64,000 bases of DNA, from positions 1 through 64,000 of the forward strand of contig NZ_JADEWN010000016.1 of the NCBI RefSeq assembly GCF_015207655.1, written 5' to 3'. The notes beneath the pieces were generated by a model, which saw only the letters and a program-made list of their open reading frames with translations, searched no databases and was not told the DNA's origin. Each line of letters starts with the position of its first letter. Within the stretch, counting starts at the first letter, position 1. Of this stretch, positions 36,273-46,001 are shown in pieces. This DNA comes from Gloeocapsopsis crepidinum LEGE 06123. Its GTDB lineage: Bacteria > Cyanobacteriota > Cyanobacteriia > Cyanobacteriales > Chroococcidiopsidaceae. A program made the position numbers and the translations under genes.

Positions 36273-37355
36273 ATGGTGCAAAGAATATTCAAGTGGTCGC
36301 TTATTTTAGGTCTGCCAGTAGCATTAGGATTGAGCCTGTTGGCTGGCAAAAATTGGTGGAACTCTGTAAGTTCACCACCGCAGCTGATAGAAGCATCTGC
36401 TGTACCCGAAATAGCTGAAGCTAGGGTAGTACAGTTTCGCATTCCTCAAGGTACACCAACCCAGCAAATTGGACGCGATCTTGAAGCAGCAGGGTTAATT
36501 CGTTCAGCAAGGGCATGGGATTTATGGGCACGGTGGCTAAGATGGCAAAATCCCGATGGTGGATTTAAAGCAGGCACATATGCACTGTCATCAACGCAGC
36601 CATTAACAGCGATCGCAGAGAAAATTTGGCAAGGTAGAGTTGTCGAGCTAAGCTTTACAATTCCGGAAGGTTGGTCGATACAGCAGATGGCAACTTACTT
36701 TGAAACGCAGGGCTTCTTTCCTGCGGCAGATTTTATTGCGGTAGCTAGTACTGTTGACCGAAGTAAATACTCTTGGCTTCCTGCAGACTTACCTCATCTC
36801 GAAGGCTTTTTATACCCAGATACCTATAAACTAAATGGCGATCAAGTTACGCCGCAAGCAGTAGTTGATCAGATGCTGCAACGATTTGAGCAATTAGCAC
36901 TGCCAGTGTATGAGCAACACCGCAATCAAACACAGTTTGATATCCGCGAATGGGTTACTCTAGCAAGTATTGTTGAAAAAGAAGCCGTTGTAGCTGACGA
37001 ACGTCAACGCATTGCTGGAGTTTTTGTCCGGAGATTAGAAGAAGGACTGTCTTTAGGAGCAGATCCCACAGTAGAGTATGGTTTGGGTATCCGGCAAACT
37101 GCCGATCAACCTTTGACCCTTGCTCAAGTCAATACGCCTTCTCCTTACAATACATATATCAATGCAGGGCTACCACCAACTCCGATCGCTAGTCCTGGAA
37201 TTGCCAGTTTGCAAGCAACACTTGCTCCTGAAGAAACTCCTTATCTTTATTTTGTTGCTCGCTATGATGGCACTCATGTCTTTAGCCGCACTTTATCGGA
37301 ACACGAAGCAGCACAAGCAGCAATTCGCAGGCAACAGCAATCAAGAAGTCAATAA
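36273..37355 (+). CDS. mltG: Endolytic murein transglycosylase MltG
   Basis: MltG cuts nascent glycan strands and limits peptidoglycan chain length. The 360-residue protein has one N-terminal membrane helix (WSLILGLPVALGLSLLAG), a LysM-like subdomain, and the YceG domain with SFTIPEGWSIQQMA, LEGFLYPDTYKL and the catalytic Glu in LASIVEKEAV. It ends with LYFVARYDGTHVFSRTLSEH, as usual. It is encoded 70 bases after the DUF3727 gene. Confidence 0.94.
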   Translation: MVQRIFKWSLILGLPVALGLSLLAGKNWWNSVSSPPQLIEASAVPEIAEARVVQFRIPQGTPTQQIGRDLEAAGLIRSARAWDLWARWLRWQNPDGGFKAGTYALSSTQPLTAIAEKIWQGRVVELSFTIPEGWSIQQMATYFETQGFFPAADFIAVASTVDRSKYSWLPADLPHLEGFLYPDTYKLNGDQVTPQAVVDQMLQRFEQLALPVYEQHRNQTQFDIREWVTLASIVEKEAVVADERQRIAGVFVRRLEEGLSLGADPTVEYGLGIRQTADQPLTLAQVNTPSPYNTYINAGLPPTPIASPGIASLQATLAPEETPYLYFVARYDGTHVFSRTLSEHEAAQAAIRRQQQSRSQ

Positions 37356-37462
37356 TGCGCAAAATCAAGGGAAGATGGCTAAAAAAGATACTTTGCTTAC
37401 TGTAGCTGATTATTTTCTAAAGAAAGTATACTTGACTTCTTTATCTTCACCTTGAGCAGAAT

Positions 37463-37999
37463 ATGGATTGGAACAAACTATTACAGCCAGATCTCATTCT
37501 TGAAGGTTCTGTTCTGTGTTTAACACCTGATGTTCTGCAGCAGCATCAAATCAAAGGGCTAGTGTTAGACGTTGATGACACTCTTGTGCCTTTTAAAGTA
37601 ACGGAAGCATCTCCAGATTTGCAGCACTGGGTTACACAAACTAGAGAAGTTGCCCAAATGTGGTTAGTTAGCAACAACACTAGTAATACGCGCATTGGTA
37701 GTATTGCTCGTTCTTTGGATCTTCCTTATATCTATGGTGCAGTGAAACCTTCTCGCCGCAAATTAAGGCAGGCGCTAGCTGCTATGAATTTACCTGTTGA
37801 GCATGTTGCTATGGTGGGCGATCGCTTATTTACTGATGTGTTGGCAGGAAATCGCTTGGGAATGTTTACGATTTTAGTAGAACCATTTGTGACTCCTGGT
37901 GAAGCCGTTCGTTCTCATCCAATACGTAACTTTGAAGTATTGCTGTCACAGTTTATTGGCATGTCACTACCAACCAAAAAACAGCCGGTGAAAAAATAA
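37463..37999 (+). CDS. YqeG-family HAD phosphatase
   Basis: A 178-residue HAD subfamily IIIA phosphatase. Motif I is LVLDVDDTLVPF, motif II is WLVSNNTS, the Lys lies in GAVKPSRRKLR, and motif IV is VAMVGDRLFTDVLAGN. YqeG-family proteins resemble phosphatidylglycerophosphate phosphatase of plants and yeast, so a role in phosphatidylglycerol synthesis is plausible. It sits about 100 bases after mltG on the same strand. Confidence 0.9.
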   Translation: MDWNKLLQPDLILEGSVLCLTPDVLQQHQIKGLVLDVDDTLVPFKVTEASPDLQHWVTQTREVAQMWLVSNNTSNTRIGSIARSLDLPYIYGAVKPSRRKLRQALAAMNLPVEHVAMVGDRLFTDVLAGNRLGMFTILVEPFVTPGEAVRSHPIRNFEVLLSQFIGMSLPTKKQPVKK

Positions 38000-38217
38000 G
38001 CTGCTTTCAAAAGAACAATCTTAAGAAAAAATTAAATTTCTGCAGTTAGCTGTCAATATCTGAAAATCTAGAAGATAGTTCAAAACGGGTCAGCCCCATA
38101 AAGACCTTGCCATAATACATATCTATATAATTATGTGGAGCGTCAGCCTTCAATGATATGAAGTTCTGGCGCTTTACAATTTATAATTAAAATACTCGAT
38201 CGAGCCTCTCTTCCTGA

Positions 38218-39321
38218 ATGCCACAAACATTGGTTGTCAAAATTGGCACTTCAAGTCTGACACAACCTGAAACAGGTCAACTAGCGCTTTCCACGATCGC
38301 TATGTTGGCAGAAGTTTTAACTCAATTGCGACGGCAAGGTCACAAAGTTGTTTTGGTATCATCTGGAGCAGTAGGAGTAGGTTGTGCGCGATTAGGTTTA
38401 GTCGAACGTCCACGAGCGATCGCAACAAGACAAGCAGTCGCCGCAGTTGGGCAAGGACGTTTAATCCGCGTATACGATGACTTATTTACAACTCTACAAC
38501 AACCAATAGCGCAGGTGCTATTAACCCGTAGTGACCTAATGGAACGGAGTCGCTATCTTAATGCCTATAACACTTTTCAGGAACTGCTGAGTTTAGGAGT
38601 CATTCCTATCGTTAACGAAAATGACACAGTTGCTGTCGAAGAACTCAAGTTTGGCGATAATGATACGCTGTCTGCGTTAGTTGGAAGTTTAATTGAAGCA
38701 GATTGGCTATTTTTACTAACAGATGTCGATCGGCTATATTCTGCCGACCCGCGTTTTGTACCAGACGCTAAACCAATTATTCTGGTTGAAAATATTACAC
38801 AGTTAGCTCATCTACAAGTAGGCGATCGCGGTTCGCAATGGGGCACAGGTGGTATGCTTACTAAAGTCTCAGCTGCAAGGATTGCTACTGCTGCGGGTGT
38901 TCGTACTGCAATTACTGATGGCAGATCTCCTCATAACATCAAACGAATTTTGCAAGGCGAACCGCTAGGGACACAATTTGAACCACAACTTCAACCAACG
39001 AATGCCCGCAAGCGCTGGATCGCCTATGGTTTAATTCCTTCTGGTAAGCTTTACCTAGATTCAGGCGCTCTTACAGCAATTTGTCAAGGTGGAAAGTCTT
39101 TACTAGCGGCAGGAATAAGTGCCGTTGAGGGAGAATTTGATAGCCAAGAAGCAGTGCAGCTATGCGATCAGTATGGTAATGAAGTTGCTAGAGGCGTTGT
39201 TAATTATAGTAGCAATGAACTCCAGCAAATCCGTGGGCGACACTCTAGAGAAATTGCCACAATTTTAGGATATGAAGGTGCAGAAACTGTGATCCATCGT
39301 GATAATCTTGTACTTATTTAG
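38218..39321 (+). CDS. proB: Glutamate 5-kinase ProB
   Basis: ProB phosphorylates glutamate in the first step of proline synthesis. The 367-residue protein has the amino-acid kinase domain ([82 protein letters not shown]) and a C-terminal PUA domain (about 280-360). The length and both domains match the E. coli form that is feedback-inhibited by proline. ATG 38218 gives the expected N-terminus. The gap upstream holds its promoter. Confidence 0.95.
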   Translation: MPQTLVVKIGTSSLTQPETGQLALSTIAMLAEVLTQLRRQGHKVVLVSSGAVGVGCARLGLVERPRAIATRQAVAAVGQGRLIRVYDDLFTTLQQPIAQVLLTRSDLMERSRYLNAYNTFQELLSLGVIPIVNENDTVAVEELKFGDNDTLSALVGSLIEADWLFLLTDVDRLYSADPRFVPDAKPIILVENITQLAHLQVGDRGSQWGTGGMLTKVSAARIATAAGVRTAITDGRSPHNIKRILQGEPLGTQFEPQLQPTNARKRWIAYGLIPSGKLYLDSGALTAICQGGKSLLAAGISAVEGEFDSQEAVQLCDQYGNEVARGVVNYSSNELQQIRGRHSREIATILGYEGAETVIHRDNLVLI

Positions 39322-39467
39322 ATTCTAAAATGAATATACTTCTTGCAAAAGTACTTAAACTGTCCTGTTGACCCCTTCACTTCATTCGAGGGTGAACTCC
39401 GCGAAACATCTTTTAAGATTCTGCACTTCACTGCATTTCGTTGGGAATGACATCACCGCTTTTCGAC

Positions 39468-40520
39468 TTATGCAAGAGGTTTAATGAATTGCGTGTTTAA
39501 AATTCGTTCAGGCGCAACAATCGCAAAACGCACGTTTAACCCTTTCATTGCTGAACTTATGTATGATAATAATGCGTAAATAAAGACAATAATACCAAGC
39601 ATTTCTAAAAATTCTTCAATACCTGCTATCATCGCATAGACCATACTTTGTTCGCCGTGAAGATCTGCATAGTATCCACCAACGGCTTCTACACCAAGTG
39701 CACCACTTATAAATATTGTGCCTGCTAACAAAATTAGTTGACGAGTCTTGCTTGGTAAATTTCTGAGAAACCGTCTAAAGACCAATAAGCACAGTAAGAC
39801 AAATATAGCGCCAGGAATTATCCAAGTATAATAAAGCAAACCGCCAGTATTGAGTTTAGAACGCAAAGGCTCTACTGTTCGCTCGTGAAGACTAATAATC
39901 TCATCAGTAGCAAGATAAAGAAAAATTATCGATAGTGCCATCCAGTAACGAACGAAGCGATCGCCTCTTACTTGCTTAGCATAAGCAATGATTGCTAATA
40001 AAATTGAACTAGTTAACAGTAGACTCGTTGCATAAAGTGTTGGAATATTGAATTCTCGATTTAAGTTAAAAAGTTCGGCAAGAAAATCTCTAGAAAAGTA
40101 ATCAGGTAGAAAGTACTCAGTAAATTGCCCTAATAAATGAGCACATAGAAGGGCAACTGCAATATAAAGGAGTATCCGAAAGGTTTTTTGAGGAAGAACA
40201 GAAATTTCTAATACTTGATGTGGTACATATACCTGTTTTTGTGCGTCTATTTGTTGTGGAATTTGATGATTTTGAATTACATCAAAGTTTTTCTGAGAAT
40301 TACGCTCTGGTAAAACAACTTTTTCAACTAGGTACTCAAGCGTTTGCCGTTTAACCCAACCTTGATTTACTAAGATTTCTCCTATGCGCTTTTTTTCTGA
40401 CTGCTGAGCCACAAGTGCTGCTTGCAATTGCTCTGAATTGATAAAACCGGCTTCAATGAGATATCTTCCCAGCAGTTTCTGCTGCTCGCTATTTTTCTTA
40501 ACCCTGCTCACTATTAGCAA
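39468..40520 (-). CDS. MshEN-like domain fused to a membrane protein
   Basis: A 350-residue protein with two parts. The first 65 residues resemble the N-terminal repeat found in PilB/GspE-type ATPases (LLGRYLIEAGFINSEQLQAAL and RIGEILVNQGWVKRQTLEYL). This module binds cyclic di-GMP in MshE. The rest (about 110-340) has seven or so hydrophobic helices and no soluble domain. The combination suggests a membrane protein controlled by a small-molecule or protein-binding module. No partner gene is adjacent, and I know no assigned function. Confidence 0.78.
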   Translation of the reverse strand: MLIVSRVKKNSEQQKLLGRYLIEAGFINSEQLQAALVAQQSEKKRIGEILVNQGWVKRQTLEYLVEKVVLPERNSQKNFDVIQNHQIPQQIDAQKQVYVPHQVLEISVLPQKTFRILLYIAVALLCAHLLGQFTEYFLPDYFSRDFLAELFNLNREFNIPTLYATSLLLTSSILLAIIAYAKQVRGDRFVRYWMALSIIFLYLATDEIISLHERTVEPLRSKLNTGGLLYYTWIIPGAIFVLLCLLVFRRFLRNLPSKTRQLILLAGTIFISGALGVEAVGGYYADLHGEQSMVYAMIAGIEEFLEMLGIIVFIYALLSYISSAMKGLNVRFAIVAPERILNTQFIKPLA

Positions 40521-41225
40521 TTCCTCATCCTAATGATTACGTTGCCACTGACTGTTACATGGCAACGCATTCTCTTTATCAAGAGCCTTTATAATATCAT
40601 TGGCTTAAGCTTTGGTTAAGAGTAGTTTAAGAAAAATTGTTCAAAGCAGGCTAAAAATAATATTTACTTAAAGATTGATGCACCTCGGCTCTTAAGTGTT
40701 ACTTTAGGTGAGAAAATATTGCTACTTGAGTAGATAGCCAACCTCAGCAAGTCATTTATCTACTTGAAACGATTCTGTAAGTAGCATTCCATAATCCAAC
40801 AGCTTTCCAACATTTCTACTCTATATACGTACTGAAATCGTCGTGGATTTAATATCAATTCAGTAGTAGAATCGAATAAAGGTTGGTTTAAATATTGCAA
40901 AATTGGAAATTTTGTAATTGTATACTTTAAATTCATAGCTAATTTTTTTTGGATGTATATGACAATAAGCAAATTTTATTGAGAATAAAGAACTCAAATA
41001 CAATTTGCTGCTGATTCAACAGTGCCATAACTCCAAATTATTTTTCCTGGTGAAGATTACTGAATATTAAAATGATTTTGAGCTTACATCTGTAATTTTG
41101 CGGTTGTAGATAAGCTTGAGTTGTGTTTTAAATAATTAGTTGAATAATAAAAATCAAAACTTTGCTGCTCTGGTAAGAAGTATCTTGAGAAAATAGGTGT
41201 AAGTCGTCAGTACAATTACTTTCTA
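40521..41225. other. AT-rich intergenic region
   Basis: The only open frame here is a 70-codon minus-strand frame (40760-40972) with no domain, no ribosome site and a leucine/tyrosine-rich composition. I do not call it. No RNA gene or clear terminator was recognised. Confidence 0.5.
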
Positions 41226-41813
41226 CTAACGAAGTGCTACTTTTAAAAAAAAGCGAATATTGTCAAAACCTCGGTGTAAGCGGGCAGGCTGTTTGTATAG
41301 GCGTTCCATCAAAAGAACACCTTCAATCATCGCGAGTAGTTGTTCTGCTAGTTCATTAGGGTTAATATTTGGTTGGAGTTGAGTTTGTCCTGCTTGTAGC
41401 AATTGTGCGATCGCATTTTGCCATTCATCAAAAACCTGCACCAAATGTTCTTGAAAAGAGCTATCGTGTGCTACTAAATCTACGATCAAATTACCCAAGA
41501 GACAGCCTGCACAATTAGGATCGGTAAGATGCTTTTCTTCTAAGCGATCAATCATCCAAAAGAGGTTAGCGATCGGATCTTCAGAAGCATTCATTGCAGG
41601 GATGAGGATAGCAGCTTTAAGCTCATTCCATTTAAAGTCAATAAGCGCGTGAGCAAGTTCGTCTTTTGACTCAAAGTAGTTATAGAAACTACCAGAAGAC
41701 ACCTGACTTACTGCAAAAAGTTCCTTCAGTCCAGTTGATTGAATACCTTGGCGATGAATCAGTTCTCCCACGGAGGACAGTATGTCCTCACGAGTACGCT
41801 TGAGATTGACCAT
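41226..41813 (-). CDS. TetR/AcrR-family regulator
   Basis: A 195-residue TetR-type repressor. The N-terminal helix-turn-helix reads GIQSTGLKELFAVSQVSSGSFYNYFESKDELAHALI, the family signature. The ligand domain is of the AcrR/YxaF class and contains CAGCLLGNLIVDLVA, so two Cys lie close together. It is last in a run of minus-strand genes for cyanate metabolism and sulfur chemistry, 65 bases after cynS, and is the natural candidate to regulate them. The palindromes at 47828-47841 and 49024-49035 are possible operators. Confidence 0.9.
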   Translation of the reverse strand: MVNLKRTREDILSSVGELIHRQGIQSTGLKELFAVSQVSSGSFYNYFESKDELAHALIDFKWNELKAAILIPAMNASEDPIANLFWMIDRLEEKHLTDPNCAGCLLGNLIVDLVAHDSSFQEHLVQVFDEWQNAIAQLLQAGQTQLQPNINPNELAEQLLAMIEGVLLMERLYKQPARLHRGFDNIRFFLKVALR

Positions 41814-41878
41814 AAATGTAAGTAGCCGCTATTCCACCATTTTCTATCTTATTTCTGTTATTTCTGTTACAGCAAATG

Positions 41879-42325
41879 TCACCACTTCTTATAAGGCAAA
41901 AATTTGCCATTCATAATCACTTTGACGCGATCGCCTTTGGGGTCTTCTTCTTTTTCCACCTCTAGCGTAAAATCAATAGCACTCATAATGCCATCACCAA
42001 ACTTTTCATGCACTACCTCTTTGATAGGCATTCCATAAACTTGCATAATTTCGTAGAAGCGATAAACCAGCGGATCAGTAGGTACGACTGGACCTAATCC
42101 CTTTGCTGGACAAGCTGTAAGTTCTGGCAATAAATCTTGACTGAGATTTAAGGCGTGTAGGATTTTACTTGCTTCATCTTCCGAAGCGCTAGCTTGACGG
42201 TAAAGCACTGTAGCAATCCAGACTTCGTCACGTCCAACAGCTTTTTCAAGATCGGCAAAGCTGATGCCTTTTGCTTGCTTTGCAGCTAGTAGTTTTTTGG
42301 TAATTTCAGGAATCTCAACTGACAT
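41879..42325 (-). CDS. cynS: Cyanate hydratase (cyanase)
   Basis: CynS converts cyanate and bicarbonate to ammonia and two carbon dioxide. The 148-residue protein matches the E. coli enzyme over its full length. It has an N-terminal helical domain ([21 protein letters not shown]) and the catalytic C-terminal part with [11 protein letters not shown] (catalytic Arg and Glu) and [14 protein letters not shown] (catalytic Ser). The ATG has an AAGGAG site, and the gene follows the ABC ATPase gene after 20 bases. Confidence 0.96.
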   Translation of the reverse strand: MSVEIPEITKKLLAAKQAKGISFADLEKAVGRDEVWIATVLYRQASASEDEASKILHALNLSQDLLPELTACPAKGLGPVVPTDPLVYRFYEIMQVYGMPIKEVVHEKFGDGIMSAIDFTLEVEKEEDPKGDRVKVIMNGKFLPYKKW

Positions 42326-42345
42326 TACTTACTCCTTGCATTTTA

Positions 42346-43227
42346 TTAAGGTTTAACTTTGATGCGTGCTTCCTCCACAGCACGAGTTTCCTGGGATAAG
42401 TGCATTTCTAACTCAGCTTTTAGCTCGTGGTAGGCTGGGTATTGATCTAAGGATTCACGCCTGCGCGGTCGTGGAAAAGGAATATCTAAAACTTCAGCAA
42501 TTCGTGCCGCAGGACCTCTTGTCATCATGACAATCTTGTCAGAGAGTAACAATGCTTCTTCGATACTATGAGTGATGAGAATAACGGTTTGTCGCTGTTG
42601 TTCCCAAATTCGAGCAACTTCGTCTTGCAGAAAACCACGAGTGAGTGCATCTAAGGCGCCAAACGGTTCGTCCATGAGCAAGATTTTGGGGTTAATAGCC
42701 AATGCACGAGCAATGCCTACCCTTTGTTTCATTCCTCCTGATAGTTCGTGAGGATGCTTACGTTCAGCACCGCGTAGCCCTACTAAATCAATGTACTCGC
42801 GGGCAATGTTTTTCTGTTCAACAATAGTCATGTGTGGATACACTGTCTCAATTGCAAAGCGAATATTCTCAAAAACAGTCATCCACGGCATTAATGCGTA
42901 GTTTTGAAATACAACTCCGCGATCGGGACCAGGTTTAGAAATTTCAACTTCATTGAGTTTGATTGAACCGCGAGTTGGTGGGGTAAGTCCAGCGATAATA
43001 TTTAGTAGAGTCGATTTGCCACAGCCGGATGGACCAATAATTGACACAAAAGTGTTAGCTTCAACTTCTAGGTTGATGTCTGCAAGCGCTACAAAATCTG
43101 GTGAAGTCTGTCGTAGTAACTTGTCTTGCCAACTTTGCCGCCCAGGATAAATTTTGAAGACATGATTCAATGCAAGTTGAGCAGAAGTAGAGCTAATGTC
43201 AACAGGATCAACGTGTGAAGAAATCAT
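42346..43227 (-). CDS. ABC importer ATPase, nitrate/cyanate family (CynD-like)
   Basis: A 293-residue nucleotide-binding protein of the NrtD/SsuB/TauB family. Walker A is GPSGCGKST, the signature [15 protein letters not shown], and Walker [13 protein letters not shown]. The Q-loop ([13 protein letters not shown]) and H-loop ([11 protein letters not shown]) are present. The tail after residue 235 is the extra C-terminal stretch common in NrtD/CynD. Its gene lies between the permease and cyanase genes. Together with them it probably imports cyanate or a related anion. Confidence 0.9.
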   Translation of the reverse strand: MISSHVDPVDISSTSAQLALNHVFKIYPGRQSWQDKLLRQTSPDFVALADINLEVEANTFVSIIGPSGCGKSTLLNIIAGLTPPTRGSIKLNEVEISKPGPDRGVVFQNYALMPWMTVFENIRFAIETVYPHMTIVEQKNIAREYIDLVGLRGAERKHPHELSGGMKQRVGIARALAINPKILLMDEPFGALDALTRGFLQDEVARIWEQQRQTVILITHSIEEALLLSDKIVMMTRGPAARIAEVLDIPFPRPRRRESLDQYPAYHELKAELEMHLSQETRAVEEARIKVKP

Positions 43228-43308
43228 AGTACGTCAATTGACTTAATTAAAAATTGCAGAGTTAAGGCTACCCAAGCAAAGTTTTAAGTTTTGAATTCTA
43301 AAGAATTT

Positions 43309-43350
43309 TGAGTTTTGGAAAGCGTAGCATGCACAGAGGCATTTATTTTT
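43309..43350 (+). repeat. Dispersed repeat, diverged copy B, within the cyanate cluster
   Basis: GAGTTTTGGAAAGCG is followed after a diverged spacer by AGAGGCATTTATTT. It corresponds to copies at 31896-31942 and 15186-15240. Degenerate AACTCATAACTC units follow. It occupies the 160-plus base gap between the permease and ATPase genes. Confidence 0.7.
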
Positions 43351-43455
43351 AATTTTCTTAACTCATAACTCAACACTCTTTACGAGTAACTCATAACTCT
43401 AAATTGGTGGACTTTGTTTGTGTAGCAGCGAATTCATCCGCACTCGCATTCATGG

Positions 43456-44295
43456 TTATCGTTGTCCAAAAGAAACCCAAGTTTGTAGTAATCCAAATAG
43501 CCGATCTAGCAGTAACCCAACTAGTCCAATGACAATAATCGCGGTGAGGATGCTAGTAATTTCTAAGTTGTTCCACTCGTTCCAAATAAAGTAGCCTACT
43601 CCAGTTCCGCCAACCAAAATTTCTGCTGCTACGATAACTAACCAAGCAATTCCAATACTGATGCGTAATCCAGCAACAATACTAGGTGCAGCCGCAGGGA
43701 GAATGACTTTCCAAATCGTTCGCCAGCGCGAAGCGCCCAAGGTACGCGCTACATTAAGTACCGCAGGATCGACATTGCTCACTCCAAATTTAGTATTAAT
43801 CAGAGTAGGCCAAAGGCTAGTAATCGCGATGACGAATAAAGCAGTGTTTTCTGAGTCTTTGAGTAAGCCAAGTCCTAATGGCAGCCATGCAAGAGGAGAG
43901 ACTGGTTTGAGAACTTGAATGTAGGGATCTACAGCCTTAGAAATAACGTCAGATAGTCCGATTAAAATACCCAAAGGAATCGCGATCGCAGAACCAATTA
44001 AAAATCCTGTCACAACCCTTCTCAAACTTGCCAGGACGTGCCAGCCAATGCCTTTATCATTGGGACCGTAGTCGAAGAATGGATCAGAAACCCAACCCCA
44101 AAACGCTTGTAATGTTCTACTCGCAGATGGCACTAGTTGAGAAAAGACATTTAACTGAACTCCTAATTCCCAAGCGCCCAGAAACACAATCAACACAACC
44201 AAGAACAAAGCCAATGCTTGTAAGTTGCTGTTCCAGATGGGTACGAGTTTACGGCGTTGTGGTAGTGAATTAGCCATGAATCTAACAAATGGCAT
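43456..44295 (-). CDS. ABC importer permease, nitrate/cyanate family (CynB-like)
   Basis: A 279-residue inner-membrane permease of the NrtB/SsuC family with about six helices. The EAA-like loop is ARTLGASRWRTIWKVILPAAAPSIVAGLRI. The first helix (ALFLVVLIVFLGAWELGV) and GIWV-type second half match nitrate, cyanate and taurine permeases. The frame opens at a TTG at 44298 next to ATG 44295; another ATG at 44277 (MANSLPQ) is possible. It begins a few bases after the binding-protein gene, so the two are coupled. Confidence 0.9.
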   Translation of the reverse strand: MPFVRFMANSLPQRRKLVPIWNSNLQALALFLVVLIVFLGAWELGVQLNVFSQLVPSASRTLQAFWGWVSDPFFDYGPNDKGIGWHVLASLRRVVTGFLIGSAIAIPLGILIGLSDVISKAVDPYIQVLKPVSPLAWLPLGLGLLKDSENTALFVIAITSLWPTLINTKFGVSNVDPAVLNVARTLGASRWRTIWKVILPAAAPSIVAGLRISIGIAWLVIVAAEILVGGTGVGYFIWNEWNNLEITSILTAIIVIGLVGLLLDRLFGLLQTWVSFGQR

Positions 44296-44300
44296 CAAGC

Positions 44301-45893
44301 TTAAACGTTGAATTTTTGATTTTGTTGTTCTAAATAAGCAGCAGGATTTGCTGGATCAAAAGTGTCAAACTTCAGATTTTCTACTCTGGTTTCTTCATTC
44401 GGAGGATTTTGCCCTAATTCTTGGGCAAGTTCTCTTGCTAAATCAGTCATGTAAATCTGTTCGGCAATCTGAGGATAGTCGGCTTTCTCAGTTGGCATCA
44501 AATCCCAGCGCACTAACTGCGAGGAGATCCACTTAGCAAAGCTTTTCCAAGGATAAGGATCAAACCCAACGCGATCCGGCACATTTAACGTATTTCCCAA
44601 TCCATCTTCAAAGTTACCTGTCATCACTGCTTGCAACACAGGTTCGGGCTGGTTGAGGTAGCGACGTTCTGATAAGACTTTGGCAATTTCTGTACGATTT
44701 TCAGCAGCGTTGGCGTGTGCAGCACCATCAATAATTGCTTTGTTGACTGCACGGAAGGTGTTAGGATGCGCATCAATCCACTGTTGGCTAGCAGCAAAAG
44801 CACAACAAGGATGACCATCCCACAGATCTTTTGTCAACATATGGATGTAACCAATGCCTTCAAATACTGCACGTTGACCGAAGTTATCAGGCATCAGAAA
44901 AGCATCAATCTGCCCTGCTGACATTTGGGCAACGGAGTCTGGTGGTGGCACAATCTGGATAGCAACATCGGTGTCTGGATTCAAGCCTCCAGAAGCTAAA
45001 TAATAGCGTAATAGTAGGTTGTGCATGGAATAGGGAAAAGGAACTGCAATTGTCATTCCCTTAAAGTCCGCAGGACCTTGAATTTTGTCTCGGTGTTTAA
45101 GAGCAACAGCAATCGACTGTCCATTAATGTTTTCGATGCTTGCAAGTTGAATTGGGAAAGTTGTCGAACCTAAACCCAGCGTCACGGCGATTGGCATGGG
45201 TGAAAGCATATGATAAGCATCAAGTTCACCTGCGATCGCTGACTCTCTTACTGCTGCCCAGTTAGGCATTTTCCGCAAGGTTACGTTTAAGCCATGCTTT
45301 TGATAAAAGCCTAAGGGTTCTGAAATGACAATCGGAGTTGCACAGGCAATTGGAATAAAACCAATATTTAAATCTGTTTTTTCTAAGTTTCCAGGAGTGC
45401 TTGCTTCTGGTGACGATTGTGAAGTATTAATATTATTCTCGCCCGCACAGCTTGCTAGCGTTACAATCGCTGCTGTTGCTGCCACTTTGATTAAAAAATC
45501 TCTGCGCCGAAATTTACTCGCCCGCAAAGTATCATTAAAAAAAACTGTCGCATGAGAACCAAATGCAGCTGCGAATGCTTCTTCTAATCCTCCTGCTTGT
45601 TTGATCAGCTCGTTACATATTTGCTGCTGTTTTGGTTCAGCTTTAGCAAGTATTTGCTGCACTAAAGCTTGTCTGAATTCTGCATAAATATTTTTTTCGG
45701 CTAGCTTTAACGTTTCAGGTTTGTATTGCCCCATTGCAATTAGATCAGCAACTAAATCTACTGGATCTTGAGGCATTCCTTCCATAAATCTCCAATGTTC
45801 TTCTGATGTATGAAAGCCACCACAAGAGCATCTTGACATGAAGCTATTTAAATTATAAGTCTTTCTAATTTTAGTATTGAGAAAAGCTACCAT
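44301..45893 (-). CDS. NrtA/CynA-like binding protein with extra N-terminal domain
   Basis: A 530-residue substrate-binding protein. The mature domain (about 170-520) is of the NrtA/CmpA family: NIGFIPIACATPIVISEPLGF, ELDAYHMLSPMPIAVTLG, GMTIAVPFPYSMHN and QIDAFLMPDNFGQRAV. A twin-arginine signal (FRRRDFLIK at about 128) followed by a hydrophobic stretch and a lipobox-like LASC sits inside the protein, not at its start. Before it lie about 125 residues with a Cys/His motif, C22-S-C24 then H28 and H33, and an amphipathic helical region. Relatives lack this segment. A TTG at codon 123 could start the short form. It should bind cyanate or a similar small anion or sulfur/nitrogen compound. Confidence 0.85.
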   Translation of the reverse strand: MVAFLNTKIRKTYNLNSFMSRCSCGGFHTSEEHWRFMEGMPQDPVDLVADLIAMGQYKPETLKLAEKNIYAEFRQALVQQILAKAEPKQQQICNELIKQAGGLEEAFAAAFGSHATVFFNDTLRASKFRRRDFLIKVAATAAIVTLASCAGENNINTSQSSPEASTPGNLEKTDLNIGFIPIACATPIVISEPLGFYQKHGLNVTLRKMPNWAAVRESAIAGELDAYHMLSPMPIAVTLGLGSTTFPIQLASIENINGQSIAVALKHRDKIQGPADFKGMTIAVPFPYSMHNLLLRYYLASGGLNPDTDVAIQIVPPPDSVAQMSAGQIDAFLMPDNFGQRAVFEGIGYIHMLTKDLWDGHPCCAFAASQQWIDAHPNTFRAVNKAIIDGAAHANAAENRTEIAKVLSERRYLNQPEPVLQAVMTGNFEDGLGNTLNVPDRVGFDPYPWKSFAKWISSQLVRWDLMPTEKADYPQIAEQIYMTDLARELAQELGQNPPNEETRVENLKFDTFDPANPAAYLEQQNQKFNV

Positions 45894-46001
45894 GATTTAT
45901 TTTTATTTAGTTATTTTTTTATGTTGCTTTCTGTCGAAGTCTTGAATACGTAAACTTCTCTATCTTCAAATATTTTTGAAACAATGACTCTATTCAATTG
46001 A

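Noticed and set aside
39360-39467. Palindromic-looking sequence after proB considered as a terminator
   Set aside because: Pairing is weak and there is no T-run; it looks like decayed intergenic repeat sequence.
40760-40972. 70-codon minus-strand open frame
   Set aside because: No ribosome site or recognisable motif, and it lies in AT-rich DNA where such frames occur by chance.
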